Shown: positions 17,244 through 25,967 of the stretch, piece after piece
Numbering within the stretch: position 1 is the first letter of the stretch
How the letters are laid out: every line of letters begins with the position of its first letter
DNA from: Nocardia ninae NBRC 108245
GTDB taxonomy: Bacteria > Actinomycetota > Actinomycetes > Mycobacteriales > Mycobacteriaceae
Reading direction: 5' to 3'
Assembly (NCBI RefSeq): GCF_007990755.1
Contig: NZ_BJXA01000011.1
Span: forward strand, 1-64,000
DNA: 64,000 nucleotides
The notes under the pieces: model-generated
What the model saw: the letters and a program-made list of their open reading frames with translations, nothing else
What the model was told of the DNA's origin: nothing
Database searches by the model: none
Made by a program: the position numbers and the translations under genes

Positions 17244-20200
17244 GCGCGCGTGCCCGAGCAATCGACGGAGCCGATGGGGCCGTGGGTTCGGCCGCGCGAC
17301 CGTTGACCGCCGCGCAGCTCGGCGTCTGGCTCGGCCAGCAGCTGGATCCGGCCTCAGCGGTCTTCAATATCGCCGAGTACGTCGAGATTTCAGGTCCGGC
17401 CGAGGTCGAGGCGCTGGTGGCCGCGATTCAGGCTGTGGTCGATGAGGCTGCGGCGTTGCACGTTCGGTTCGTCGAGGACGGTCCGCAACAGATCGCGGAA
17501 TCACTCGACTGGGCTGTTCAGGTGGTGGATGTTTCGGGCGAGCCCGATCCGCTGCGCGCCGCGCTCGAGCTGATGGATCGGGATGTCTCGCAGCCGGTGA
17601 GCCTGACCGATGGTGTGCTCTTCGCGCACATCGTCTTCCGGCTCGATACACAGCGGACGCTCTGGTATCACCGGGTGCACCACATCCTGCTCGATGGCTA
17701 TGGCATGGCGCTGATCGCACGTCGGGTTGCCGAGCTGTACACCGCGTCTGTAGCCGGAACAACCTCGCCGCCTTATGCATTCGGGGATTGGGATGCGGTA
17801 GTGGTGGCCGATCTCGCGTACGCCGAATCCCCCGAGCTCGACCGCGATCGCGCATTTTGGCTCGACTACCTCCGCGATCGCCCGGCCCCGGTCACCTTGT
17901 CCGGTGCCGCGCCTCGGCCGACTTCCGCTGCGGGCCGGGCACTTCGAGAGTTCACCACGCTCGATGCCGAGATCGTCGCGCTGCTGCGGAGCGTCGCACA
18001 GGCCGCACGTGCCAATTGGACCGACGTGTTCACCGCGGCGGTCGCCGCTTACCTGCACCGGATGGCCGGCGCCGCGCAAGTGTGTCTCGCGCTACCGGTG
18101 ATGCTGCGTACCGGGACGCCCGCGTTGCGAGTGCCGTGCATGACGCTCAACGGTGTGGCCCTGTGGGCCGATCTCGCGGACGACCCGACGCTGACCGAGC
18201 TGGCCGGCCAGGTCGCGCGCCAGCTCGTCCGCAGCCGCCGTCATCAGCGCTACCGCAGTGAGCAGGTGCGCCGCGACCTCGGCTTGGTCGGCAGCGACCG
18301 CAGTATGTACGGCCCGTCGGTCAACATCATGCTGTTCGACTACGACCTGCGCTTCGGTGCGTGCACCAGCACGGTCCGCAATGTCACCGCGGGCATGATC
18401 GACGACCTGGTCTTCAACCTCTACGACCGGATGGATGGCGCCGGGCCGACGCTGTATCTCGACGGCCATCCGAGCTCGTACACGGCGGCGGAGCTGGCGA
18501 CGCATCTGCAGCGCTTCACGACGTTTCTCCGACGCCTCCTGACGGAGCCAGATCGGCCCCTCGCTGCGGTCGATCTGTTCCTGCCCGGGGAACGAGAGTG
18601 GTTGCGTGCCAACAGCAGCGGCCCCGAACGTGCTCGGCACGACAGCACGGTGCATCACTTGCTGACCGCCCAGGTGGACCGCACCCCGTCGGCTACGGCG
18701 CTCGTGGCCACCGCTGCCGACGGCGCTCGGCAGGTGCTCACCTATGCCGAACTCGACAGCCGGACAGGGCTATTACGCGCCGCCCTAACCGCAGCGGGCA
18801 CTCGCCCTGGTCACGCCGTGGCGGTGCTGCTTCCCCGCACCAGCGATGCGATCGCGGCGCTGTTCGCCGTACTCGCCAGCGGTGCAACCTATGTCCCGCT
18901 CGATCCCGGACAGCCAGACGCGCGATTGGCGACGCTCCTGCAAGGCTTGGTCGAGGGAACCGAGCTCAGTGCCGTCGTGACCATGACCGCGCTGGCCACG
19001 AAGATCCCCGCCGCACTACGCGACCGAGCCGTCGTGCTGGATGACGGTGGCCTACCGGTAGTTCCGCACGCCCATCCCCCGCTCCGCCTGCATCCCGAGC
19101 ACCCGGCCTGGGTAATCCACACTTCGGGCACCACTGGGACTCCCAAAGCCGTGGTGATTCCACACGGCTCGGTGGCGAACCTGTACCACCACCATCGCGA
19201 GCACCTCATCGAGCCCGCGGTGGCGGCACGAGATGGGCGGCGGATGCGCGCGGCACTCACCGCATCGATGTCTTTCGACACCGCGTGGGAAGGGTTGTTC
19301 TGGCTGCTCGCGGGACACGAGCTGCATCTCATCGATGACGACCTACGCCGCGACCCCGACCGCCTGGTGCGCTACATCAGAGCGCAGCACATCGACTTTC
19401 TCGATGTCACGCCAACTTTCGCGCGCGAACTGCTGGCTGCCGGGCTCTACGCCGGGGCACATCGTCCGGAGGTGCTGGCGCTGGGCGGCGAAGCGGCCGA
19501 TCCGGCCTTGTGGATCGCGCTCCGTGCCGAGCCGGGCATCTCGGTCTACAACCTGTACGGCCCAACGGAATGCACGGTCGATGCCACCTGGACCACCCTC
19601 GCCACGCACACCGCGCCATCGATCGGTTCTCCCGTCACCAACGGCCGCTGCCACGTCCTGGATCGACACCTGCGGCCGGTGCCGCCCGGGGTCGTCGGTG
19701 AGCTGTACGTAGGCGGAATGCCGGTCGGGCAGCGGTATCTCGGTGCGCCTGCCGCTACCGCGACGCGATTCGTAGCCGACCAGTTCGGCGCGAACGGCAG
19801 CCGTCTCTACCGCACCGGTGATCTGGTGCGGTGGCACACCGACGGTCATCTGGAGTATCTGGGCCGCGGCGACGACCAGATGTCGTTGCGCGGCTATCGC
19901 ATCGAGGTCGGCGAGGTGGAGGCCGCGCTCATCGCACACCCGCAGGTCGGCGCGGCCGCGGTGCGTATCCACGACGAAGTCCTTGTCGCTTATGTGGTGC
20001 CCACGCCCGGCGCGGGTGCGCCCGACGCGCAGCACCTCCGCACACACCTGGCCGGTCGGCTACCCGACTACATGGTGCCGTCGGTCTATGTCTCGCTGGA
20101 TCGCTTGCCGCACACCACGAACGGAAAGTTGGATCGAGCCGCGCTGCCCGCACCGCCGAACGCCGAACCGACCGACCGAACCCCGCGCACGCCCACCGAA

Positions 20201-21634
20201 CGCGCGCTGGCCCGATTGTTTGCCGAGGCACTCGAGGTCGCGTCGGTGGGCATCGATGACGACTTCTTCGCGCGCGGCGGGCATTCGTTGCGGGCGGCAA
20301 GGGTGCTCAACGGTGTCCGGGAGGCCTTCGGAGTGCGGTGGGACCTGCGCGCCATGTTCGACACACCCACCGTCGCCGGGCTCGCCGAACGCCTCGAATC
20401 CGGCCGGAACAGCGGGTCATCCTGGACCGCAGCGGATCTCGAAGCGGACACCCGGCTCGACGACGACATCCGGGCGACCGCCGAACCAGGGACGCAGCCG
20501 CACGCGGTGTTGCTGACCGGCGTGACCGGGTTTCTGGGCGCGTTTTTGCTCGCTGCTCTACTCGAACGTACCGACTTTCAGGTGTACTGCCTGGTCCGCG
20601 CAGACGATGATGCCGCGGCACTGCGCCGAATCGAATCTGGTTGCACGCGTTACGGTCTCGACTTCCCGCCGGGGAACCGGGTCACGGCCATCGCGGGAGA
20701 CCTCACCCGCCCCCGGCTAGGCCTTCCGCCGACGCACTACCAACAGCTGGCCGACACCATCGACGTGATCGTCCACAATGGCGCCCGAGTCCACCACTTC
20801 GAGCCGTACTCCCGACTTCGGCCGACGAATGTCGAAGGCACCGAACGTATTCTGCGTTTCGCGACCACCGGCACGACCAAACCGGTCCACTTCGTCTCCT
20901 CCGTGGACACCGCGTTCGCCGTCGACGGCAACCCACCGGTCCTCTCCGAAGACCGACGGGTAGCCGCAACATCGTTGCCGCACAACGGATATGTCGCGAG
21001 CAAGTGGGTGGCGGAGGGCCTGGTGTACGCCGCCGCCGACCGCGGCGTCCCGACCACGGTGTACCGGCCCGGCCGCATCGGCGGCCACTCGGTAACCGGT
21101 GTTTCCGGCCGGGACGACGCGTTCTGGAGCCTGATCCGCGCGATGGTCGTGCTCGGAGCCGTCCCGGACGAGAGCTACGACGCGGGCACCGTCGACCTGG
21201 TACCGGTGGACTGGGTCGCCGCCGCCATCGCCCACTTTGTCGCCCATCGACCTACGGCCCCCACCTACCACCTGACCAGCCGCCACCCGCTGACATTCGC
21301 CACCGTCGTCGACGCACTGTGTGACCGCGGCTACCCGATCGCCACAATCCCCGGCCCGGTCTGGCACGCCCGGTTGACCGCTATGGCGGACCAGGCGTCC
21401 GCGCGAGACGACCATGCGTTGACCATAGCCCGCGCGCACGCCACGCACCTGGCACCCCCTGGCCGCGCCGTCAGCTACGGGCATGACAACTCCGCTGCCG
21501 CACTCGATCCCGCACTCCCGCAACCGGATCCCGTCACGGCACTCCTCGCCGGGATCGACTACCTGATCGACACCCGTTTCCTTCCGCCGCCACCGGCTGT
21601 GGCGGCGCAACGATCGAAGAGGCACCCATGCTGA
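17240..21634 (+). CDS. scoA: Monomodular NRPS, C-A-T-reductase (ScoA/Nrp type)
   Basis: Peptide synthetase of 1464 residues. Condensation domain: active site HHILLDG at 147-153. Adenylation domain: [11 protein letters not shown] ~627, [16 protein letters not shown], and [20 protein letters not shown]. Thiolation: [12 protein letters not shown], Ser ~1015. Terminal thioester reductase: GVTGFLG ~1095 with the Tyr-Lys pair in GYVASK ~1250. It joins isonitrile acyl groups to an amino acid and releases it as an aldehyde or alcohol. Aligning by eye to GrsA gives a tentative pocket of D-T-W-D-A-G-L-V-D-K, acidic and consistent with a diamino acid such as Lys or Orn. The mycobacterial Nrp is dimodular, so this one resembles Streptomyces ScoA. 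The GTG at 17240 overlaps the ACP stop. Confidence 0.93.
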   Translation: MSARARAIDGADGAVGSAARPLTAAQLGVWLGQQLDPASAVFNIAEYVEISGPAEVEALVAAIQAVVDEAAALHVRFVEDGPQQIAESLDWAVQVVDVSGEPDPLRAALELMDRDVSQPVSLTDGVLFAHIVFRLDTQRTLWYHRVHHILLDGYGMALIARRVAELYTASVAGTTSPPYAFGDWDAVVVADLAYAESPELDRDRAFWLDYLRDRPAPVTLSGAAPRPTSAAGRALREFTTLDAEIVALLRSVAQAARANWTDVFTAAVAAYLHRMAGAAQVCLALPVMLRTGTPALRVPCMTLNGVALWADLADDPTLTELAGQVARQLVRSRRHQRYRSEQVRRDLGLVGSDRSMYGPSVNIMLFDYDLRFGACTSTVRNVTAGMIDDLVFNLYDRMDGAGPTLYLDGHPSSYTAAELATHLQRFTTFLRRLLTEPDRPLAAVDLFLPGEREWLRANSSGPERARHDSTVHHLLTAQVDRTPSATALVATAADGARQVLTYAELDSRTGLLRAALTAAGTRPGHAVAVLLPRTSDAIAALFAVLASGATYVPLDPGQPDARLATLLQGLVEGTELSAVVTMTALATKIPAALRDRAVVLDDGGLPVVPHAHPPLRLHPEHPAWVIHTSGTTGTPKAVVIPHGSVANLYHHHREHLIEPAVAARDGRRMRAALTASMSFDTAWEGLFWLLAGHELHLIDDDLRRDPDRLVRYIRAQHIDFLDVTPTFARELLAAGLYAGAHRPEVLALGGEAADPALWIALRAEPGISVYNLYGPTECTVDATWTTLATHTAPSIGSPVTNGRCHVLDRHLRPVPPGVVGELYVGGMPVGQRYLGAPAATATRFVADQFGANGSRLYRTGDLVRWHTDGHLEYLGRGDDQMSLRGYRIEVGEVEAALIAHPQVGAAAVRIHDEVLVAYVVPTPGAGAPDAQHLRTHLAGRLPDYMVPSVYVSLDRLPHTTNGKLDRAALPAPPNAEPTDRTPRTPTERALARLFAEALEVASVGIDDDFFARGGHSLRAARVLNGVREAFGVRWDLRAMFDTPTVAGLAERLESGRNSGSSWTAADLEADTRLDDDIRATAEPGTQPHAVLLTGVTGFLGAFLLAALLERTDFQVYCLVRADDDAAALRRIESGCTRYGLDFPPGNRVTAIAGDLTRPRLGLPPTHYQQLADTIDVIVHNGARVHHFEPYSRLRPTNVEGTERILRFATTGTTKPVHFVSSVDTAFAVDGNPPVLSEDRRVAATSLPHNGYVASKWVAEGLVYAAADRGVPTTVYRPGRIGGHSVTGVSGRDDAFWSLIRAMVVLGAVPDESYDAGTVDLVPVDWVAAAIAHFVAHRPTAPTYHLTSRHPLTFATVVDALCDRGYPIATIPGPVWHARLTAMADQASARDDHALTIARAHATHLAPPGRAVSYGHDNSAAALDPALPQPDPVTALLAGIDYLIDTRFLPPPPAVAAQRSKRHPC

Positions 21635-22680
21635 TGAAACGCGCGCTGCTGCTGGCACTCGCGGCAAGCACCCTCACCGTCACCGGTTGCACGACCACGG
21701 TCACCGATGCGGCAGACCACCGGCCATCTGCGGCGGCAACTGAGGGTGTCACCAAATTTCCGGTGTCCCTGGACAATTGCGGCAAGACATACACCTTCAC
21801 CGAGGCACCGAAGCGCGTCGTCGTGATGAACGGTGGTTCCGTCGGCGAGGTATCTGCGCTGCTCGCACTGGGCGTCGCCGACCGCGTAGTGGCCAACGCC
21901 CAGTCCTACGGCGCCTCCGACGTACCGGACCGGGCCGCCGCGATCGACGCGTTGCCGACCGGCCAGATCGCCCCGAACAGCCTCCAGGACATCCCGCGCG
22001 AGGCCATGCTGAACCAGCACCCCGACCTGGTGATCTCCACCGGCGGCGGTGGTTTCGCCGCCGACCAGGGTTTCGCGACTCGGGACGAGCTGGCCGCCGC
22101 GGGCGCCAATACCTATGTGCCCCGCGCGAACTGCGGCGTGACGGGTGCCGTCACCGGCACGCCGACGATCGAGGACAGCTACGCGCTGCTCCGCGATCTC
22201 GGCACCATCTTCGACGTGCCCGGCCGGGCCGAACGGCTGATCGCCGACTCGCAGCGTGCGATCGCCGAGACGGCGGGCCGGGTTGCCGGGCAACCGAAGA
22301 AGAACGTGCTGCTCGTCTTCCCCGGCATGGGCATGGGCGATTCCTCGGACTTCTCCGCCATCGCGGCGGGCGGCATCTGGAACGACGTGATCGGCAAGGC
22401 GGGCGGGGTGAACCCGTTCGATCGCGACGACGGCACCACGTTCGTGACGATCAGCAAGGAGCAACTCGCGGTGACGCCGATCGACGGGCTCGTCGTGGTC
22501 AACTACCGCAGCCCCGACATCGACGCGGTCGCCAAACGCATACTCGCGCAGTTTCCGCAGTGGGCGGCCGCACGGACCGAAAACTATGCGGTGCTGTCCG
22601 ATTCGATCTACCTCGGTCCGAGCAACGACGTCGCGGTGCGGCGCATAGCGACCCTGGTGCACCCCGAGCAATTCCGATGA
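21628..22680 (+). CDS. Metallophore-binding lipoprotein of ABC importer (FecB/BtuF-like)
   Basis: Substrate-binding protein of 350 residues, exported and lipidated. The signal peptide [21 protein letters not shown] ends in a lipobox Cys at 21. A type III periplasmic-binding-protein body follows ([29 protein letters not shown] and [25 protein letters not shown]). The family captures siderophores, cobalamin and haem. The start overlaps the NRPS stop by seven bases, placing it in the INLP operon, so the ligand is most likely the metal-loaded isonitrile lipopeptide. This is inference from context. Confidence 0.88.
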   Translation: MLMKRALLLALAASTLTVTGCTTTVTDAADHRPSAAATEGVTKFPVSLDNCGKTYTFTEAPKRVVVMNGGSVGEVSALLALGVADRVVANAQSYGASDVPDRAAAIDALPTGQIAPNSLQDIPREAMLNQHPDLVISTGGGGFAADQGFATRDELAAAGANTYVPRANCGVTGAVTGTPTIEDSYALLRDLGTIFDVPGRAERLIADSQRAIAETAGRVAGQPKKNVLLVFPGMGMGDSSDFSAIAAGGIWNDVIGKAGGVNPFDRDDGTTFVTISKEQLAVTPIDGLVVVNYRSPDIDAVAKRILAQFPQWAAARTENYAVLSDSIYLGPSNDVAVRRIATLVHPEQFR

Positions 22681-23723
22681 CCCGCACCACTACCCGTGCA
22701 CCGTTGGCGACGACACCGCTGCCGATCGTGCTCACGATCTCGGCCGCGGTGCTGCTCGCCGTGATGCTGCTGTCGATCGCCGCGGGCTCGGTCACCGTCT
22801 CGATCGCAGACACCGGCCGCGTGATCCTGGCTCATTTATCCGGGAAGACACCGGATGTCGGCTTCACCGTCGACCAGATCGTCTGGCACTACCGACTCCC
22901 CCGGGTGATTCTGGCCGCGCTGTGCGGCTGTGGTCTCGCGGTGGCGGGCGTGATTCTGCAAGCGCTGGTGAACAATCCGCTGGCCGATCCGTATGTGCTC
23001 GGGTTGTCCTCCGGTGCCTCACTCGGCGCGGTGACCGTCATCGTCACGACGGGTGGCGTACTCGGCGGGGTCGGAGTGAGCGCCGCGGCCTTCTGCGGCG
23101 CGGTGGCGACCATCGCGGTGGTGTTCCTGCTCGGGCAGCAACGCGGCACCCTGGTGCCCACCCGGCTGGTGCTGGCCGGTGTCGCGGTCGGCTACCTCCT
23201 GCTCGCCGCCACCAACTACCTGCAATTGCGCGCCACACCGAACGAGCTACGGGCGGTGATGTTCTGGACGATGGGCAGTGTCGCCGGAGCGAGCTGGGAT
23301 CGGCTCGGGCCGGTCACCGTGGTGGTGCTGGTGACCGTGGCCATCGTGCTCGCCTTCGGCCGCAGGCTCAATGTGCTCGGCACCGGCGACGAGCAGGCCA
23401 CCGCGCTCGGTGTCGATGTGCGCACGCTCCGGATCGTCCTGCTGGTGCTGGCCTCGCTGCTGACGGGCGTGCTGATCGCGGTGGCCGGCGGTATCGGCTT
23501 CGTCGGCTTGATGATTCCGCATCTGGTCCGGCTCGGCTTCGGCCTGGACCATCGGCGGGTGCTGCCGCTGTCCGCCGTGATCGGCGCCGCGTATCTGGTT
23601 GCGGTAGACCTGCTTTCGCGCACCGTCGACGCGCCCAACGAGCTGCCGCTCGGTATTTTCACCGCGGCGTTCGGCGCACCGTTCTTCCTCTGGCTGCTGC
23701 GCCGCGGCGGCGGGCCGGCATGA
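22677..23723 (+). CDS. FecCD-type ABC transporter permease
   Basis: Membrane permease of 348 residues with about ten helices, the inner-membrane channel of the metallophore importer. Family marks are YRLPRVILAALCGCGLAVAGVILQALVNNPLADPYVLGLSSGASLGA near the N-terminus and GGIGFVGLMIPHLVRL near the C-terminus (the coupling region for the ATPase). ATG at 22677 overlaps the lipoprotein TGA (ATGA). Only one permease gene is present, so it should act as a homodimer. Confidence 0.92.
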   Translation: MTRTTTRAPLATTPLPIVLTISAAVLLAVMLLSIAAGSVTVSIADTGRVILAHLSGKTPDVGFTVDQIVWHYRLPRVILAALCGCGLAVAGVILQALVNNPLADPYVLGLSSGASLGAVTVIVTTGGVLGGVGVSAAAFCGAVATIAVVFLLGQQRGTLVPTRLVLAGVAVGYLLLAATNYLQLRATPNELRAVMFWTMGSVAGASWDRLGPVTVVVLVTVAIVLAFGRRLNVLGTGDEQATALGVDVRTLRIVLLVLASLLTGVLIAVAGGIGFVGLMIPHLVRLGFGLDHRRVLPLSAVIGAAYLVAVDLLSRTVDAPNELPLGIFTAAFGAPFFLWLLRRGGGPA

Positions 23724-24508
23724 GCGCCTCGGCCGAATTGTCGGTTGCCGGAGTGAGTGTCACGTTCGGCGACACCGCGGTCCTGGACAAGGTGACCCTG
23801 CACGCCCCGCCCGGCGCGGTCGTCGGCCTGGTCGGCCCCAATGGCAGCGGCAAGACCACGCTGCTGCGCACCGTCTATCGATCACTCCAACCCGCCACCG
23901 GCATCATCGCGATCGATGGTGCCGACATCGCCGGCATGTCGATACGCACGGCGGCCCAGACAACCGCGGCGGTCCTCCAGAACGGTTCCGGCGCACCGGA
24001 ATCGACCGTCGCCGAAGTGGTCGGCCTCGGCCGCAATCCACATCACGCCCTGTTCAGCCGGGACACCGCGGCCGACCAGCAGGCCGTCGCGGACGCCATG
24101 GCGCGCACCGGCGTCACCGCCTACGCCGACCGCACCGTCGGTTCACTGTCCGGCGGCGAACGTCAGCGCGTCCTGCTCGCCCGAGCCCTCGCGCAACAAC
24201 CACGCCTGCTGGTGCTCGACGAACTGACCAACCATCTCGACGTCCGGGCCCGCTTCGAACTGCTCGACCTGATCCGCGCCACCGGCATCACCACCCTCGC
24301 GGTGCTGCACGAACTCGATCTCGCCGTCCGCTGTTGTGACCGGCTGGTCGTGCTCGACCGCGGCGGCGTCGTCGCGGCGGGCGAGGTGCTCGAGGTGATG
24401 ACGCCGGTACTACTCCGCGAGGTGTTCGGTGTACACGCCACGGCGACGAGGCACGCCGACGGAATCATCCGATTGCATTACGCCGCAAACCCTTTGGCTG
24501 TGCTGTGA
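23720..24508 (+). CDS. ABC transporter ATPase for metallophore import
   Basis: Nucleotide-binding subunit of 262 residues (FecE/BtuD-like). Walker A GPNGSGKTT, signature LSGGERQRVLLARAL, Walker B LLVLDELTNHLD and H-loop LHELDLA are all intact. It energises the permease encoded just upstream, whose stop overlaps this start (ATGA). It is the last gene of the eight-gene operon and ends five bases before the convergent sigC stop. Confidence 0.93.
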   Translation: MSASAELSVAGVSVTFGDTAVLDKVTLHAPPGAVVGLVGPNGSGKTTLLRTVYRSLQPATGIIAIDGADIAGMSIRTAAQTTAAVLQNGSGAPESTVAEVVGLGRNPHHALFSRDTAADQQAVADAMARTGVTAYADRTVGSLSGGERQRVLLARALAQQPRLLVLDELTNHLDVRARFELLDLIRATGITTLAVLHELDLAVRCCDRLVVLDRGGVVAAGEVLEVMTPVLLREVFGVHATATRHADGIIRLHYAANPLAVL

Positions 24509-24513
24509 CGGCC

Positions 24514-25080
24514 TCAGCCGTGCGCGCGTCGCCTGCCGCCGAACCGCGTCGCGGCGACCAGATCTTCGCGGCCCCGCGCCACCCGCGAACGCACCGTGCC
24601 CACCGGGCAGCCGCACACCGCCGCCGCCTCGGCGTAGGACAGGCCGAGCACCTGGGTGAGCACCAACGCCTCGCGCCGCTCCGGCGCCAGGTCGTCGAGC
24701 AGCAGATTGAGCTCGACGATCTCGGTCAGCCCGTCCCGGCGCGGCACCTGCCGGTCCGCCGCCGCGGCCCAGTCGACGCCGTGCGCGATCTTCGGCCTGG
24801 CCACCGCCATCCGCACCTGATCGACCACGACGCGGCGCGCGATGGACAGCAGCCAGGTGCGCGCGCTGGCGCGGCCCTCGAAGCGCTTGATGCTGCCGAG
24901 GGCACGCAGGTAGGTCTCCTGGGTCAGGTCGTCGGCCCGGCCGACCTCGGTCAGATGGGCGAGCAGTCGCCACACGTCTTTCTGGGTGGCCCGGATGAAA
25001 GCTTCCAGTGCCCGCCGGTCGCCACGCGCCGCCGCCAGTGCCAGGCGGGTCGTCTCGTCATCCTCGGCGGGCGTCGGCAT
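24514..25080 (-). CDS. sigC: ECF RNA polymerase sigma factor, SigC-like
   Basis: Group 4 sigma factor of 188 residues. Region 2 (GDRRALEAFIRATQKDVWRLL then ADDLTQETYLRALGSIKRF) and region 4 (LGLSYAEAAAVCGCPVGTVRSRVARGRE) match M. tuberculosis SigC closely as I remember it, including the unusual CGCPVGT helix-turn-helix. In M. tuberculosis, SigC has been linked to expression of the nrp operon, ctpB and Rv0102 and to copper acquisition. Here the orthologous genes surround it. It is convergent with the importer ATPase and divergent from the zinc-finger membrane protein at 25211. It likely recognises GGAACT-N16-CGAC. Confidence 0.9.
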   Translation of the reverse strand: MPTPAEDDETTRLALAAARGDRRALEAFIRATQKDVWRLLAHLTEVGRADDLTQETYLRALGSIKRFEGRASARTWLLSIARRVVVDQVRMAVARPKIAHGVDWAAAADRQVPRRDGLTEIVELNLLLDDLAPERREALVLTQVLGLSYAEAAAVCGCPVGTVRSRVARGREDLVAATRFGGRRRAHG

Positions 25081-25174
25081 GGTGTCGACAATAACCGGCG
25101 GGTATCGCGGCAAGGGACCGGCCCGGCGGCCGTAATCCGCGTCACGGTGAGCGTTGCCACCGAAGACAACCTGC

Positions 25175-25201
25175 GGGAACTTCGGTGTCCGGATAGACGA
25201 C
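25175..25201 (+). promoter_or_regulatory. ECF-type promoter of the zinc-finger/ctp operon
   Basis: GGGAACT begins at 25175 and CGAC lies at 25198-25201 with the same 17-bp separation from GGGAAC as upstream of scoE. The GTG start at 25211 is again nine bases after CGAC. There is no ribosome binding site, so a leaderless message is expected. This also decides the start codon of the downstream gene. Confidence 0.7.
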
Positions 25202-25210
25202 AATCTGGAC

Positions 25211-25954
25211 GTGGAGTGCAAAGTGTGCCGGACGGCGCTGTCGGCCCGGATCGACGGCGAGCGCGAAACCGTTCCCGCGGCCAGGGTGGACGAGCACCTG
25301 GAGCAGTGCGCCGAGTGCTGCTCCTGGTACGTCGCCGCGGTGGAGACCTCGAAGCGGTTGCGCGCCGGCTCGTCGTACGCGCCGGACCTGACCGACGCGA
25401 TCTTCGCCGCCGCCCAGTTGGAGCGGCCGCAGCCGTCGCGGCTGTCCAGGCTGCGCGCCGCCGTACCGACCTCGCGCGCCGTTTCCGCCCGCATGCTGCT
25501 CGGCCTGCTCGGTGTCCTGCAGTGCGCGTTGGCGCTGGGCCAGCTGGCCGGGGTCGACTTCGGCATGAGCCACCACCACGCCGCCGAGATGACCCGCCAC
25601 CTGCTCAACGAGAGCACCGCGTGGAGCTTGGCCATCGGCGTCGGATTCCTCTACTGCGCGCTGCGGCCGCATGCCGCCTCGGGCGTGCTGCCGGTGTTGG
25701 GCGTGCTGGTCGCCGCGTTGAGCGCGTTCGTCGTGTCCGACCTGTACTCCGGTGTGGTGCCGGTTTCCCGGGTGCTTTCGCACGGCCTGCTCGTGATCGC
25801 GCTGGTGCTGGTCGTGGTCGTGCACCGGACCCGCCGCCCGGACACCTCGCCACCGACCAGCGACCGGGTCCCCACCGATCTGGTCCTGCCTGCGGGTGCC
25901 CAGCTCGGCAGGCGCACTCGTCACCTTCGTTCGACCCAGGATCCCGCCGCGTGA
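25211..25954 (+). CDS. Zinc-finger, His-rich membrane protein; candidate anti-SigC
   Basis: Protein of 247 residues. An N-terminal zf-HC2 anti-sigma motif is clear: C3-x2-C6 (ECKVCRTALSARIDGE) and H29-x3-C33-x2-C36 (EHLEQCAECC). About four membrane helices follow (~94-205). Between the first two is a Met/His-rich segment, FGMSHHHAAEMTRHLL (~118-132), that could bind copper. It resembles Rv0093c, which lies beside ctpA in M. tuberculosis (from memory). Divergent from sigC and 13 bp before the Cu ATPase. I infer that it holds SigC at the membrane and responds to copper. An alternative start at 25154 lies upstream of the promoter and is unlikely. Confidence 0.78.
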   Translation: MECKVCRTALSARIDGERETVPAARVDEHLEQCAECCSWYVAAVETSKRLRAGSSYAPDLTDAIFAAAQLERPQPSRLSRLRAAVPTSRAVSARMLLGLLGVLQCALALGQLAGVDFGMSHHHAAEMTRHLLNESTAWSLAIGVGFLYCALRPHAASGVLPVLGVLVAALSAFVVSDLYSGVVPVSRVLSHGLLVIALVLVVVVHRTRRPDTSPPTSDRVPTDLVLPAGAQLGRRTRHLRSTQDPAA

Positions 25955-25967
25955 TGAACGGACTGTC

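Noticed and set aside
25154-25210. Upstream ATG at 25154 as the start of the zinc-finger protein
   Set aside because: It lies before the GGGAAC element at 25175 and would place the promoter inside the coding sequence; the family normally begins right at the first Cys, as with GTG 25211.
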